Positions 16,960 through 26,475 of a stretch of 64,000 nt of DNA are shown in pieces. This DNA comes from a virus. Position numbers and translations under genes: made by a program. The stretch is from IMG/VR virus record IMGVR_UViG_3300025425_000009, positions 1-64,000 of that record. One strand, given 5' to 3'. The notes under the pieces were generated by a model. The model searched no databases and was not told where the DNA came from. It saw nothing but the letters and a program-made list of their open reading frames with translations. Numbering within the stretch: the stretch's first letter is position 1; each line of letters opens with the position of its first letter.

Positions 16960-17700
16960 ATGGCAAAAGACCCAACAACAACAACAACGCACACAGACTC
17001 AGTGTTCCTGACTCACAGTGGTAGCACAATGGCTGTTAAGGACGCGGTTAGTCAGAATGATTGCTGGTTTATACAAAAGGAGCGAAGGTGGGTGCTTACT
17101 CACAAAGCCATTCAGAAGATTGCGACGTTGGCAGGAATCAGTAAGAATTACGATGTGGAAGAGTCAGCTACAGTGCAACCGTCTTACAGAAATGAACTTG
17201 AGCACATTGTCAGGGTGACAATTAAGTGTAATTCTAAAAGAAAAGGCAAAGGTGCTGCAAAGGGGTGTGTTCATGATCAGTTTGAAAACACTCTTACAAA
17301 AACAGGAGAAGCAAACAAGGTTAACACTGCTGTCAAAGGTAGAGGGTACCTTAGGACTATGGCTGAGAAACGTGCTTACGACGTTGCTGTACTAGAGCAT
17401 GTTGGACTGTACGACACTACATTCTCAGAGGAAGAGTCAGAGTCAATGATGGGAGGCTCACCTGAAGAGCATAGATCTATTGTGCTAACCAACGTTCAGT
17501 TGGAGGCAGTCAAAACAGAGGTCAACGCGATTGTATCCTGTACCACAGATGATCAGTTAGCCAAGGCCGCAGCAGAGGTCAAGATTAAAAAGGAGTCCAA
17601 GATGTATTCTGACAGCCAGGTTAAGTTCCTGGACAAGCTGATAAACGACACCCAGCTTGGATTTATAAATGAGGCACCTCCTCAAGTAAAACCTTTTTAG
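16960..17700 (+). CDS. Putative single-strand annealing protein
   Basis: 246 aa. YLRTMAEKRAYDVAVLEHVGLYD resembles the Rad52/Sak-type phage recombinase helix in which a MAExRA block packs against the beta sheet. Followed 1 nt later by a RecB-like nuclease, the usual partner of annealing proteins, with SSB nearby. The family match is by pattern only. Confidence 0.55.
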   Translation: MAKDPTTTTTHTDSVFLTHSGSTMAVKDAVSQNDCWFIQKERRWVLTHKAIQKIATLAGISKNYDVEESATVQPSYRNELEHIVRVTIKCNSKRKGKGAAKGCVHDQFENTLTKTGEANKVNTAVKGRGYLRTMAEKRAYDVAVLEHVGLYDTTFSEEESESMMGGSPEEHRSIVLTNVQLEAVKTEVNAIVSCTTDDQLAKAAAEVKIKKESKMYSDSQVKFLDKLINDTQLGFINEAPPQVKPF

Positions 17701-17701
17701 C

Positions 17702-18535
17702 ATGGAACGACCATTTAACTTAAAATTTGATGACACACTCACAGGACATGCGGAGTCATCATTTAAACTAGAAAGAATATCACCATCTATGATGGGTACC
17801 TACACATCATGTCCTCTTGCATTCTACTACGGGTACATAGCAAAGATAGAGATACCACAGTCCAGACTGCATTTGCTGTTTGGTAGTGCAATTCACTTAG
17901 CGTTAGAATACATGTACAACGATGGCAAGGACCCGCATGAAACATTTGCAGAGCACTTTAAAAGGGAGGATCTGGACCCTGAAGGGCAGTTATCCTTTTC
18001 GGAGTACTACATGCTAGGTGTAGAGATGGTAAAGAACTATGTAGATGCAAAGCCAGCCATAGATGCTGCTTACGGTTTAGACAAGGCAGACACTGAACTT
18101 AAGGTGAAGGAATTCATCACCCACCCAATCACAGGCAAGCAGTCTAGTGTCAAGTTCTCAGGAATCCTCGATGTGCTTACACACGGTCATAAGATTGTGG
18201 ATTACAAGACATCGAAGACTAAGTGGAAGACAAGTGAAGCCCGGTTTAAGCTCCAAAGCCGCATGTACAATCTTTGGTATTTGTCAAGGTTCGGCAAAAT
18301 TGCTGATGAGACAGTGTGGATCATTTTACTAAAGAAGTTTAAGAAAACATCAAGAGATGAGGTAATTCAGTTTCTGTCTTACAAGCCATCTATAGATGAC
18401 CTTGCCGCAACATTTGAGGAGATGGAAGCAATTGTTGAAAAGATTGAAACTGGCAACTTCGAAAGACCAACCAAAGGTCACCCACCGTATTGTGATTGTT
18501 ACAAATACGAAAGGTATCTAGGGATTACTAGTTAG
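17702..18535 (+). CDS. PD-(D/E)XK exonuclease, RecB/Cas4-like
   Basis: 277 aa. YTSCPLAFYY and LLFGSAIHLALEYM form the N-terminal motif, FSGILDVLTHGHKIVDYKTSKT carries the catalytic D...DYK, LQSRMYNLWYL is the QxxxY motif, and the C-terminal YCDCYKY holds cysteines as in RecB/Cas4 iron-sulfur nucleases. With the upstream annealing-type protein it probably forms a recombination pair. Confidence 0.85.
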   Translation: MERPFNLKFDDTLTGHAESSFKLERISPSMMGTYTSCPLAFYYGYIAKIEIPQSRLHLLFGSAIHLALEYMYNDGKDPHETFAEHFKREDLDPEGQLSFSEYYMLGVEMVKNYVDAKPAIDAAYGLDKADTELKVKEFITHPITGKQSSVKFSGILDVLTHGHKIVDYKTSKTKWKTSEARFKLQSRMYNLWYLSRFGKIADETVWIILLKKFKKTSRDEVIQFLSYKPSIDDLAATFEEMEAIVEKIETGNFERPTKGHPPYCDCYKYERYLGITS

Positions 18536-18544
18536 CACACACAC

Positions 18545-18760
18545 ATGGATAACATTCAAGCATTAACTGCACTGCTTTTAAAGCATGCACAAGAAGCACA
18601 AGATCTAGCAAATGAAGCAGAACGTAAAGGCAAAATGCCATACAGGATTGCTAAAGAGATTAGACGTAACGCAGGTGACTGTGGTAAAGTAGGTAAGGAA
18701 CTTAGACTAGTGACCCAGGCATATTTCAAAGCACAGAAGGAGGTACAGACAGAAGTGTAA
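18545..18760 (+). CDS. Small helical hypothetical protein
   Basis: 71 aa, all-helical, Ala/Lys rich. Between a recombination nuclease and SSB. No family recognised. Confidence 0.6.
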   Translation: MDNIQALTALLLKHAQEAQDLANEAERKGKMPYRIAKEIRRNAGDCGKVGKELRLVTQAYFKAQKEVQTEV

Positions 18761-18785
18761 TACTACCCACTAACTTATAATTATT

Positions 18786-19394
18786 ATGGCAGACGAAAAC
18801 AACCCATCACCGAACACAACTACTATTGAAGTTGCTTCAGTTGAGCACAAGGAAGGAGTTAGTCAAAAAAATGGACGGCCTTATGTTATTCACAGGATAA
18901 CAGATGCAAAGTCAGGACGGGACATGTCAACATTTGACGAGTTTGCGGCAAACCTTAAAATAGGAGACAAGCTTGATGTTATAGTAAGCCAGAACGGGCA
19001 GTACTGGAACTTCAACGATCCAAACAAGCCGGCATCGAAGTCTTACGGAGGTGGAGCAGCAGGAAGAACAGCAGGTGTTCTTAGCACAGCTCAGTCAGCC
19101 ACTGTTCATGCATTCCAGATAGCAGCAACACTGCTTGCACCAAAGTTTGCAGAGAAAGGAGCAAAGATATCAACAGACTTTCTAAAAGAACTAGCAGACC
19201 AGATCAAACCTATGATTGAAACAGTCACACCTCCTGCTGCACCTGTTGCACCTGCAGTACGACCTGTTGCAATTGTAGCACCTGCTGCAGCACCTGTTGC
19301 AACACAGCCTGCAGTTGCAGTTCCTACATCAACTGAAGACACAACCCCTGCAGTTGATTCATCATTTGCACAAGACGAAGACAAACCATTTTAG
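18786..19394 (+). CDS. ssb: Single-stranded DNA-binding protein (SSB-like)
   Basis: 202 aa. N-terminal 75 residues fit a small OB fold (IEVASVEHKEGVSQKNGRPY, KIGDKLDVIVSQNGQYWNF). A long Pro/Ala/Val linker follows (residues 135-180). The last residues are DEDKPF, matching the DDDIPF-type acidic tip by which SSB recruits replication and repair proteins. Composition and tail support SSB even though the core is diverged. Confidence 0.7.
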   Translation: MADENNPSPNTTTIEVASVEHKEGVSQKNGRPYVIHRITDAKSGRDMSTFDEFAANLKIGDKLDVIVSQNGQYWNFNDPNKPASKSYGGGAAGRTAGVLSTAQSATVHAFQIAATLLAPKFAEKGAKISTDFLKELADQIKPMIETVTPPAAPVAPAVRPVAIVAPAAAPVATQPAVAVPTSTEDTTPAVDSSFAQDEDKPF

Positions 19395-19417
19395 CAAATA
19401 AGTAAAACGACTCCTCT

Positions 19418-19861
19418 ATGATGCACGTATTCCCAGCTACATTCATTACGCCTACAAACAGGGCGGGTGGTGTAAGAGTAATATTTGAAATTGATGATTC
19501 CAATAGGGAAAGCGCAGGTGAACTGATCAAGCTCCCTATGGGAAAAGAGATGTTGTTGGTTGCTTATGAAATCGGAGAAGACAGTGAGGACATCAGAAAG
19601 GCACATGTTAAGCCTGACTACGGCAAAAACCAATTCATGAAACAAGTTCATGCTATCATTGGTGATTACGCAGCCCAAACAGGTGTGGGAAAGGATAAAA
19701 TCAAGAACATTCTAAGATTAAAGTTGATAGCAAAAAACTATATCAAAGAATCAATGTCAGAAGCCAACGAACAAACAATGGCTACTGCTGTATATATCCT
19801 TAGAACACAGATGAACCCTTCCAGATTAGATTACACTGACTATCAGGATAACGAAACATAA
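19418..19861 (+). CDS. Hypothetical recombination-region protein
   Basis: 147 aa. Second half (NQFMKQVHAIIGDYAAQTGVG, then helices) resembles NinB-like recombination mediators, but the match is weak. First half is beta-rich with KLPMGKEMLLVAYEIGED. Placed between SSB and nucleotide metabolism. Confidence 0.5.
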   Translation: MMHVFPATFITPTNRAGGVRVIFEIDDSNRESAGELIKLPMGKEMLLVAYEIGEDSEDIRKAHVKPDYGKNQFMKQVHAIIGDYAAQTGVGKDKIKNILRLKLIAKNYIKESMSEANEQTMATAVYILRTQMNPSRLDYTDYQDNET

Positions 19862-19867
19862 CACTCA

Positions 19868-20173
19868 ATGGTCACATTAAAAGACAGAACAACAGGAGAA
19901 GAGTATCCTCTTGAAGATGATAATATCCACAAGTACTGGAATGAGCAAACTGCCTACAAAGGTTCTGTGTTTGTCATTGAGCCTCACTTCGAGGTTGAAA
20001 AATACGACAAGTTTGCTATGCTAGTAAAAGATAACACAGAAGAGCCAGTATGGATTTGCTTCAATAGGGCAACAATCGAGAAGGAAAGTACAAGAGAGCA
20101 CATTACAGGATTGTTCAAGGACAACCCATTTTATCGGATTCATATATCAGATCATGACTCAAGACAAACTTAG
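19868..20173 (+). CDS. Hypothetical protein
   Basis: 101 aa with many aromatic and acidic residues. Ends 20 nt inside the next gene. No recognisable motif. Confidence 0.6.
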   Translation: MVTLKDRTTGEEYPLEDDNIHKYWNEQTAYKGSVFVIEPHFEVEKYDKFAMLVKDNTEEPVWICFNRATIEKESTREHITGLFKDNPFYRIHISDHDSRQT

Positions 20174-20564
20174 CCACATGCTCCAGTTACAGTCGGAGTT
20201 TCAAAAGAACTTCTACGACATTGCAACACTTGCTGATGCAGATAGAGTAAGACAAACAAAAGAGAACATGCTAGCACTACATAGGGAATTAGGTGAGGCA
20301 CTAAACGAGATGCCGTGGAAACACCACAGGGCAAACTCACAGTCCTATGATATTACAAAGGTGCAGGAAGAACTCATAGATTGTATTAAGTTCATGATGA
20401 ACATTTGTTTGCTGTGGGGACTTGATGCAGATACAATGTACTCCAAATTCGTTGAGAAAACACGTGTTGTGCAAACTCGGTATGACAAGGAGAAGGACAG
20501 GATACCGACTGCATTAGACAGTAACAGCACCAAGATGGGGTACAACACAGACCTCAAGAACTAA
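20154..20564 (+). CDS. All-alpha NTP pyrophosphatase (dUTPase/dCTPase type)
   Basis: 136 aa. ALHRELGEALNEMPW followed by KVQEELIDCIKFMMNICLLWGLD gives the two ExxE/ExxD metal-binding helices of the dimeric dUTPase/MazG superfamily, to which T4 gp56 dCTPase-dUTPase also belongs. Placed just before a dCMP hydroxymethylase, where removing dCTP and supplying dCMP would feed the pathway. Substrate choice (dCTP versus dUTP) cannot be read from sequence. Confidence 0.75.
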   Translation: MTQDKLSHMLQLQSEFQKNFYDIATLADADRVRQTKENMLALHRELGEALNEMPWKHHRANSQSYDITKVQEELIDCIKFMMNICLLWGLDADTMYSKFVEKTRVVQTRYDKEKDRIPTALDSNSTKMGYNTDLKN

Positions 20565-20566
20565 AG

Positions 20567-20613
20567 TTATTAACAGGCATACGGTGTACACTGTTGCACT
20601 TAGTGATTATAAT
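20567..20613 (+). promoter_or_regulatory. Composite promoter, leaderless spacing
   Basis: TTATTAACA 20567-20575, TGTACA 20585-20590, 17-nt spacer, TATAAT 20608-20613. The ATG of the hydroxymethylase is only 6 nt beyond the -10, so transcription would start at the start codon. Confidence 0.8.
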
Positions 20614-20619
20614 AGACAT

Positions 20620-21534
20620 ATGACAAATCGACAAACTGATCAGCAGGAACTTCACAATAAAGAATCAGCCGTGGCGGAATCTGCGTTTAGAGAAATCTAC
20701 ACCAGGCTAAGCCACCTTGGTGTTGAAGTTGCCCCTCGCGGTTATAAGGTTCTGGAATGTGAGGACTTCTCATTCCTGCTACCTAAGTATGTCAGGTTTG
20801 CCAATTTCCAAGTACGAAAACTCAACCTAGATTACATCAAGGCTGAGTTTCTTTGGTATTTGAACGGCGACCCTGGTAACACCCGGATAGGCAAGTATGC
20901 ATCAACATGGAACCCACTCATCAATCCTGACGGAACAATCAACTCTAACTACGGGCAGTACATCTTCGGACAACAGGACCAGTTCGCAATAACAAGACAA
21001 ACCCTAAGGGATGACAAAGACTCAAGACGTGCTTCAATTGTTATTCTGTCTCAGGCCCACCTGGCTTCTGACACAAAGGATGTGCCTTGCACTTACTCTA
21101 TCAACTTTAGGATCAGGGATAACAAGCTAAACATGAGTATACGCATGAGATCCCAAGATGCAATATTCGGGTTTGGTAACGACACACCTTGTTTTAGTCT
21201 AGTACATGAGATGATGTACATGAGCCTTAAGGCGGATTATCCTGATCTTGAGCATGGATCATACCATCATACTGCTGATTCCTTCCATGTGTATGAACGT
21301 CATTTTGCCATGTTCCACGCCATCACTGCAGGTGGCCTAAGCAAGGCAAAGTATGAGCACATCGCAATTCCTAAGATATCCTCCCATGCGGAAGTTGAAT
21401 TCCTAAGAACAGGGGATTTCTCTCATATACCAGATGAGTATGAGTTTTCAAAGTGGCTAACATTTTTCGAGAACGAGAAGTACAAAGATGCGTTAGCTGA
21501 TCTAGGCAAGCCTACTAATATGACATTGTTCTAA
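20620..21534 (+). CDS. Deoxycytidylate hydroxymethylase (T4 gp42-like)
   Basis: 304 aa from ATG 20620. Thymidylate-synthase fold: INSNYG, DSRRASIVIL, VPCTYSINFRIRDNKL with catalytic Cys157, and RSQDAIFGFGND. Asp188 sits where ThyA has the dUMP-selecting Asn177 and T4 gp42 has Asp179, so the substrate should be dCMP. SFHVYERHF also matches gp42. Makes 5-hydroxymethyl-dCMP, which implies cytosine-modified phage DNA. The gene appears to be read from a leaderless transcript. Confidence 0.88.
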   Translation: MTNRQTDQQELHNKESAVAESAFREIYTRLSHLGVEVAPRGYKVLECEDFSFLLPKYVRFANFQVRKLNLDYIKAEFLWYLNGDPGNTRIGKYASTWNPLINPDGTINSNYGQYIFGQQDQFAITRQTLRDDKDSRRASIVILSQAHLASDTKDVPCTYSINFRIRDNKLNMSIRMRSQDAIFGFGNDTPCFSLVHEMMYMSLKADYPDLEHGSYHHTADSFHVYERHFAMFHAITAGGLSKAKYEHIAIPKISSHAEVEFLRTGDFSHIPDEYEFSKWLTFFENEKYKDALADLGKPTNMTLF

Positions 21535-21535
21535 T

Positions 21536-21760
21536 ATGAAGTACGTGATAACAGAGCACAAAGACTTCGCAATATTCAGTGAGGTAACAACACATAGTGA
21601 GATAGGACACACTCTTTTTGGAGCACCCACAAGTGCAGGATTCTGCCATTTTGATGACCTGTCAAAGACAATGCAATGCTACGGACAAAGTGTAAGCATA
21701 GGCATTGGCAGTAGACCTGACGACAGTGACTTCCTTACCAGCAAACTAACGGACAACTAA
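21536..21760 (+). CDS. Small hypothetical protein
   Basis: 74 aa, beta-rich, between the hydroxymethylase and the DnaQ-like exonuclease with 1-nt spacings. Not recognised. Confidence 0.6.
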   Translation: MKYVITEHKDFAIFSEVTTHSEIGHTLFGAPTSAGFCHFDDLSKTMQCYGQSVSIGIGSRPDDSDFLTSKLTDN

Positions 21761-21761
21761 C

Positions 21762-22523
21762 ATGATATACAAACTAGTGTTCATAGATACAGAGACGACT
21801 GGCCTTACTGACGATGTCAATGCCAGGCTACTGCAGGTAGCTTACACAGTAGGAACAAAACAGGTTGACGAAATGTACCTGCCTCCTGTGGAGATAGGTG
21901 CTGGAGCTATGGCAGTTCACAAGATCACTCCTCAGATGGTGGAGTCAAAGCCAGAGTTCAGAGGTTCACCAGAACACAAGGAGTTGGTTCGACTGTTTAA
22001 ACAAAAGAAGAACGTGTTTGTTGCACACAACGCTGCATTTGATGTTGAAATGATAGAGCGTGAAGGTGTGGATATTGTTTCAGTGTTGTGCACCAAGCGG
22101 TTGGCCCAGACGCTAATGCCGCTTGCTGAGCATGCCGCACTAGCAAATCACAAACTACAAACGTTAAGAGAGTATTTTGGTATTGAGCTTAAAGATGCAC
22201 GTGCCCATGATGCGTTAGGCGATGTGCTGGTCATGGTCGAGGTTTTCAAAGAACTATACAAGATAGCAAAGGGGAAAGCAAATGCCAAAGCAGTCACACT
22301 TGGCAGAGTAAAATACACAAAAGATGAAATCTTAGAAAGAATGATCGAATTGTCAAGTGGACCTGTCCCACCAGACAGCCCAATGCCTTTCGGTAAACAT
22401 GCAGGAACCTCCCTTAGAGATCTTGTAACAAACGAGCGCAGCTACTGTGAGTGGCTACTTAGAAACACAGATGACAGTGGAGGAGTTAACCCAACACTAA
22501 GGGCATTACTAAATCGAAACTAA
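21762..22523 (+). CDS. DnaQ-like 3'-5' exonuclease with DUF3820 tail
   Basis: 253 aa. FIDTETTGL (Exo I), VAHNAAFDVEMIE (Exo II) and HDALGDV (Exo III, DEDDh type) are all present. The C-terminus MPFGKHAGTSLRDL followed by YCEWLLRN is a DUF3820-type module. Sits directly before the DNA polymerase, although that enzyme has its own exonuclease domain, so a repair or recombination role is likely. Confidence 0.85.
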   Translation: MIYKLVFIDTETTGLTDDVNARLLQVAYTVGTKQVDEMYLPPVEIGAGAMAVHKITPQMVESKPEFRGSPEHKELVRLFKQKKNVFVAHNAAFDVEMIEREGVDIVSVLCTKRLAQTLMPLAEHAALANHKLQTLREYFGIELKDARAHDALGDVLVMVEVFKELYKIAKGKANAKAVTLGRVKYTKDEILERMIELSSGPVPPDSPMPFGKHAGTSLRDLVTNERSYCEWLLRNTDDSGGVNPTLRALLNRN

Positions 22524-22527
22524 TATT

Positions 22528-25161
22528 ATGTCAAAACCAGATTACTCAAACATTAACGCACTGACCGCATGGGATGAAGGCAAGGACATTAAGATTGCTT
22601 GCAAAATCAAGGATGATAAAACAGGGAACTGGTCGCGTGGTGTCAAGACTATATCTGGGTTTGAATGGTACTTCGCCCTTAGCGCCAAGGATGTGGAAAA
22701 GAAGGTAGTCAAACTACTCATAAACAACTACTACGATAAAGGTGTGGTTGTGCGTATTGAGGATTACAAGGACGACTGGGTCAAGGTGTACTGCAACAAA
22801 GAATCAACTGATGTAAGGTACGGCACAGGTACAAGTTCCAACGTTAAGTATCTGATCCAGGACTTGAAAAGGGAAGGAGTTGTATTGTATGAGTCTGACC
22901 TTTCTATGTGGAAGCGATTCTGCATTGATAACAAAATTGATGTTGCAGGTAATCTTGATATACTTTACTTCGATATTGAGACAGATGACACCCATGACGG
23001 TATAGAGATTGGTGCACACACTATTCTTTCTTGGGCAGCTATGAACTCCAACGGTGATGAGTTCTTCTGGCTTAACGAGGAATCTACCGGAGGAGAACCT
23101 GGGCTGCTGAAAGGGTTCCTGAACCTAATGACAGATCATGACCTTATATCAGGTTGGAATTCAGGAGGGTTTGACCTACCTTATATACAAGGAAGGCTAG
23201 AGTTTCACAACATAGACCCAGGCGATATGTTCAAAAAGAAACTGCACATAGATCTTATGCAAAGATGTGCAAAGGTGTACAGCTATGAAATGTTTAACAT
23301 TGGCTTGAAAGGTTTCTCCTTGAATGAAGTGTCCAGGGTGTTCCTTGGCGCACAAAAGGTTGAGCATGAGGAAGGCATTATGGAGATGTATCTCAACAAC
23401 CCAGAACTCCTTGAAGAGTATAACAGACAAGATGTTAAGCTACTGTTTGACTTGGACAACAAACTCCTAATCACTGATTTGATGATCAAGGAGTGTCAGT
23501 GGACAGGTGCGTTCCTGGATAGGTTCTACATTGGCGAGTTGCTTGATAACTATATATTGAGACGTACTCATGAAATGGGGTTCTTCCAACACGCTAGGCC
23601 TGATTGGAATGAGAAACAGTCCTTAGACAACATCTCTATTCGTGGAGGGTTTGTTATGGCACCTGTACCAGGTGTTTATGATGGTGTTAGAGTATTCGAT
23701 TTCAAATCACTGTACCCGTCAATCATGGTGGGGTTCAATATAGGACGTGATTCACTCAACAAGGAACTGTCAGATCATGGGTTTGTAGCTATGTCACAGT
23801 TTCTTAGAACAGGCACTAAGGACGAGATCAAGGTTGAACTAGTTGATTTTGGCCAGTGGAAAGCATTCCTAGAATCAGAGAAAGCAAGGTTGGATCCTAA
23901 AGATGAGCACATACAAACAGCCAACAACGCATTCTTTTCCAAAAGTAAGATATCATTCGTCGGTGACCTTGTTCAGCACCTATTGAATCTTAGGGCAGAC
24001 TGGAAAGCACAGGCAAAAGGGATGGACAAAGATGATCCTGAGTATGTTAACATCCAGCAGTCACAAGGTATTGTGAAGGAGATGGCTAACTCTATGTATG
24101 GTATCACAGGTGACAAGGGTAGTCGCTACTTTGATCAGAGTGTTGCAGAGGCTATCACCTTGACAGGTCAGTTCCTCAACCGTTTGTCATCTCACTTTGC
24201 ACAGAGGCACGGGTACTCAACAATCTACGGAGATACTGACTCCATCTTTGTGCCTATCGCTAGTGATGAAGGTACAACCTCCTTAGTTGCGAAGGTAGAG
24301 GCTGATCTTAAGGAGTACTTGGAAAGTCATGTCGGTGTTACCAACAACATCATAGAACTTGAGTATGAAAAGAAGTTTAGCAGAATGATCATGCTAGATA
24401 AGAAGCGGTATGCTGGTAAGATGGTGCTGTACGATGGGTATGCTACTGATAAAATATTTTCACGCGGTACAGAGAACATCAAAAAGAACACAATTAGAAT
24501 CACCCGTGAAGCGTTGGTTGAGCTAATCCACTGGGTGGTTGATGATGATACTGACATTTCAGTAGCTAAGGCAAAGACGTGGGTTGAATCACTTATGAGT
24601 AAGATGCTTAACGATGATATAGATCCAGATGATCTTAACATGATTATCAAGGTGTCGAAACCACCATCTAAGTACAAATCAAAGCCACTCCACGTCAGGC
24701 TAGCAGAACGGCTGATCAATGCTGGTATGTTACCACCTATCATAGAAGGAAAGAGGTCGTGGGGTACAAGACTAGATTACATAGTGGTCAAAGATCCTGA
24801 GACAGGTAAACAAGAAGGTATACTTCGTGAAGAGTGGGCAGGTGTTTGGGACAGGCAATACTACTGGGAGGTGCAAGTGTACGCACCTATCAGGCGGTTC
24901 CTAGAGGTTGTGTTTCCTAGTGAGGACTGGGGGATCTACTCCATTGAGGAGCAGGACAAAATCAAGAGAAAGAAGGACAGGGAGGAATCGAAGATACTCA
25001 AGTTTATAGATCTAGAAGAAAAGAGAAAGACAAGGCATATCAAAAAAGCAGAGATGACTGCAAAGAAACAGAAGGCCCTTGAGGATAAGGAAAAGGCAAA
25101 GAATGAAAAGCGCCGTAACGCGATATTGGCCAAGATCAATAAGACCAAAGAGGCAAGCTAA
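22528..25161 (+). CDS. Family B DNA polymerase
   Basis: 877 aa. Proofreading exonuclease YFDIETDD, SGWNSGGFDLPYI and YNRQDVKLL. Polymerase motif A DFKSLYPSIM, motif B KEMANSMYGITG, motif C YGDTDSIF. Length and layout are like T4/RB69 gp43. The last 70 residues are a Lys/Glu-rich extension in place of a defined clamp-binding tip. Replicative polymerase of the phage; no sliding clamp is seen in this window. Confidence 0.95.
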   Translation: MSKPDYSNINALTAWDEGKDIKIACKIKDDKTGNWSRGVKTISGFEWYFALSAKDVEKKVVKLLINNYYDKGVVVRIEDYKDDWVKVYCNKESTDVRYGTGTSSNVKYLIQDLKREGVVLYESDLSMWKRFCIDNKIDVAGNLDILYFDIETDDTHDGIEIGAHTILSWAAMNSNGDEFFWLNEESTGGEPGLLKGFLNLMTDHDLISGWNSGGFDLPYIQGRLEFHNIDPGDMFKKKLHIDLMQRCAKVYSYEMFNIGLKGFSLNEVSRVFLGAQKVEHEEGIMEMYLNNPELLEEYNRQDVKLLFDLDNKLLITDLMIKECQWTGAFLDRFYIGELLDNYILRRTHEMGFFQHARPDWNEKQSLDNISIRGGFVMAPVPGVYDGVRVFDFKSLYPSIMVGFNIGRDSLNKELSDHGFVAMSQFLRTGTKDEIKVELVDFGQWKAFLESEKARLDPKDEHIQTANNAFFSKSKISFVGDLVQHLLNLRADWKAQAKGMDKDDPEYVNIQQSQGIVKEMANSMYGITGDKGSRYFDQSVAEAITLTGQFLNRLSSHFAQRHGYSTIYGDTDSIFVPIASDEGTTSLVAKVEADLKEYLESHVGVTNNIIELEYEKKFSRMIMLDKKRYAGKMVLYDGYATDKIFSRGTENIKKNTIRITREALVELIHWVVDDDTDISVAKAKTWVESLMSKMLNDDIDPDDLNMIIKVSKPPSKYKSKPLHVRLAERLINAGMLPPIIEGKRSWGTRLDYIVVKDPETGKQEGILREEWAGVWDRQYYWEVQVYAPIRRFLEVVFPSEDWGIYSIEEQDKIKRKKDREESKILKFIDLEEKRKTRHIKKAEMTAKKQKALEDKEKAKNEKRRNAILAKINKTKEAS

Positions 25162-25206
25162 CTGTTAACAACTTCAGTGTACACATCGTAACTTAAGTAA
25201 TATAAT
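25162..25206 (+). promoter_or_regulatory. Composite promoter, leaderless spacing
   Basis: CTGTTAACA 25162-25170 starts immediately after the polymerase stop codon. TGTACA 25178-25183, 17-nt spacer, TATAAT 25201-25206, ATG at 25213 after 6 nt. Confidence 0.75.
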
Positions 25207-25212
25207 CAACAT

Positions 25213-25749
25213 ATGAAAGCAAACAAAACACAAACAATCATAATTATGGAAGGTGCAGACATGATGGGAAAGACAAGTATAGGTGCAGCACTGTCAAACA
25301 AGCTTGATGTTCCTATTGTCAAGATGACTCGTAGTGAGAAGTGGTTTGACCCTATGATAGACCTGATGTATGCAGGTGAAACCCACTGCCAGCTGGCTCA
25401 GCAAACAGGGTATGACTTTATCTACGATAGACTGTTTCCTAGTGAGTATGCATACAGTAGAGCGTACCAACGATCCACATCACATGAAAAGATAATTTCC
25501 ATTGATGCTCGTTATGCAAAGATGGGGGCACTTGTAGTTGTGTGTTTCAAGGATCCTAAAGCGTATCAAGAAGATGACAAAGGCATCATCGACGTTGCAA
25601 AATACAGTCAGCTTACAGAGTGGTACAAGGAATTCAAGAAACTGTCTAAGTGTGAAGTACTCATGCTTGACACAACAGAGGAAAACCTAGAGGACCAGTT
25701 AAAACAAATACAGGAGGCATTAGAAACAGCACAAGCTAAAGTAAAATAA
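25213..25749 (+). CDS. Deoxynucleoside monophosphate kinase-like
   Basis: 178 aa. P-loop EGADMMGKT (residues 13-21) and YDRLFPSEYAYS, the DRxxPSE-type substrate motif of thymidylate kinase-like enzymes. In T4, gp1 phosphorylates hydroxymethyl-dCMP, and this gene sits in the matching pathway. Which monophosphate it uses is inferred from context. Expressed from its own leaderless-type promoter. Confidence 0.7.
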   Translation: MKANKTQTIIIMEGADMMGKTSIGAALSNKLDVPIVKMTRSEKWFDPMIDLMYAGETHCQLAQQTGYDFIYDRLFPSEYAYSRAYQRSTSHEKIISIDARYAKMGALVVVCFKDPKAYQEDDKGIIDVAKYSQLTEWYKEFKKLSKCEVLMLDTTEENLEDQLKQIQEALETAQAKVK

Positions 25750-25751
25750 AT

Positions 25752-26474
25752 ATGAAGTCACTTCTCAACGATGATACAGCGCAGTATCTTAAAAAAATAG
25801 ATTATACAAGCACATGGAGTGTTGGCCATCATTACAGGTTCCTACTATTTGCTAATTACGTAGTTAAATCTGGTGCCAAGAAGGTGCTTGATGTAGGATT
25901 CGGAAAAAACATGCTGATTCATTATCTAATAGATGCTGGGTTTGATGGCGAGTATATTGCAGTGGACATCAATCAGGACTACATTGATGCAGGACAGCAG
26001 GAATGGGATTCTGAGATCAGTAAGAGGGATGGTTGTGAGTGCAGTGCACAATACGTGTTCGGGGAAACAGTAAACATGGAGGTCGACGTTGTTGTGCTTG
26101 GTGAGTTTGTGGAACACATCCCAAAGGACACAGTCAAAGACGTTCTTGCAGGGTACAGGAAGCAACTAACTGATGGTGGATCAGTTATTATTTCCACACC
26201 TAACAAGCATAACGGTGAACTAAACTGGCCGGACGATCATGAGGATGAGTTTGAGTTAGACGAACTCCTTGAGGTAGTAGCTGGGAGTGGCCTTGTATCT
26301 CACCAAGTTGTAGGGTATTGGAACAACACAGCAGGTGTCAAATCACACCTAACTAAGGAGCAGTTGGCTACGTACGAAAATGATGCTGCGTATCTACCAG
26401 CATCTTTACTAAACGTACAGCACTGTTTGTCATACCCACGGGATTCAAGGGCAGTAATTGTAATTGCAAAATAA
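25752..26474 (+). CDS. SAM-dependent methyltransferase
   Basis: 240 aa. Class I Rossmann fold with motif I VLDVGFGKN, AVDINQDYI after beta-2, and VLGEFVEHI as motif IV, then IISTPNKHNGEL. Related to methyltransferases acting on small molecules or sugars. No DPPY/NPPY catalytic motif for DNA amino groups is seen. It sits between the dNMP kinase and the DNA glucosyltransferase, so modification of a nucleotide or a sugar is possible. Confidence 0.75.
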   Translation: MKSLLNDDTAQYLKKIDYTSTWSVGHHYRFLLFANYVVKSGAKKVLDVGFGKNMLIHYLIDAGFDGEYIAVDINQDYIDAGQQEWDSEISKRDGCECSAQYVFGETVNMEVDVVVLGEFVEHIPKDTVKDVLAGYRKQLTDGGSVIISTPNKHNGELNWPDDHEDEFELDELLEVVAGSGLVSHQVVGYWNNTAGVKSHLTKEQLATYENDAAYLPASLLNVQHCLSYPRDSRAVIVIAK

Positions 26475-26475
26475 C

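Noticed and set aside
19106-19384. Minus-strand ORF opposite the SSB-like gene
   Set aside because: Composition mirrors the Pro/Ala repeat of the plus-strand gene. No promoter or coding-like features.
20620-21534. Calling this gene thymidylate synthase
   Set aside because: Asp188 replaces the dUMP-selecting Asn, and the surrounding blocks match T4 gp42 more closely than ThyA.
24327-24743. Minus-strand ORF opposite the DNA polymerase motif C region
   Set aside because: The polymerase frame is clearly the coding one.
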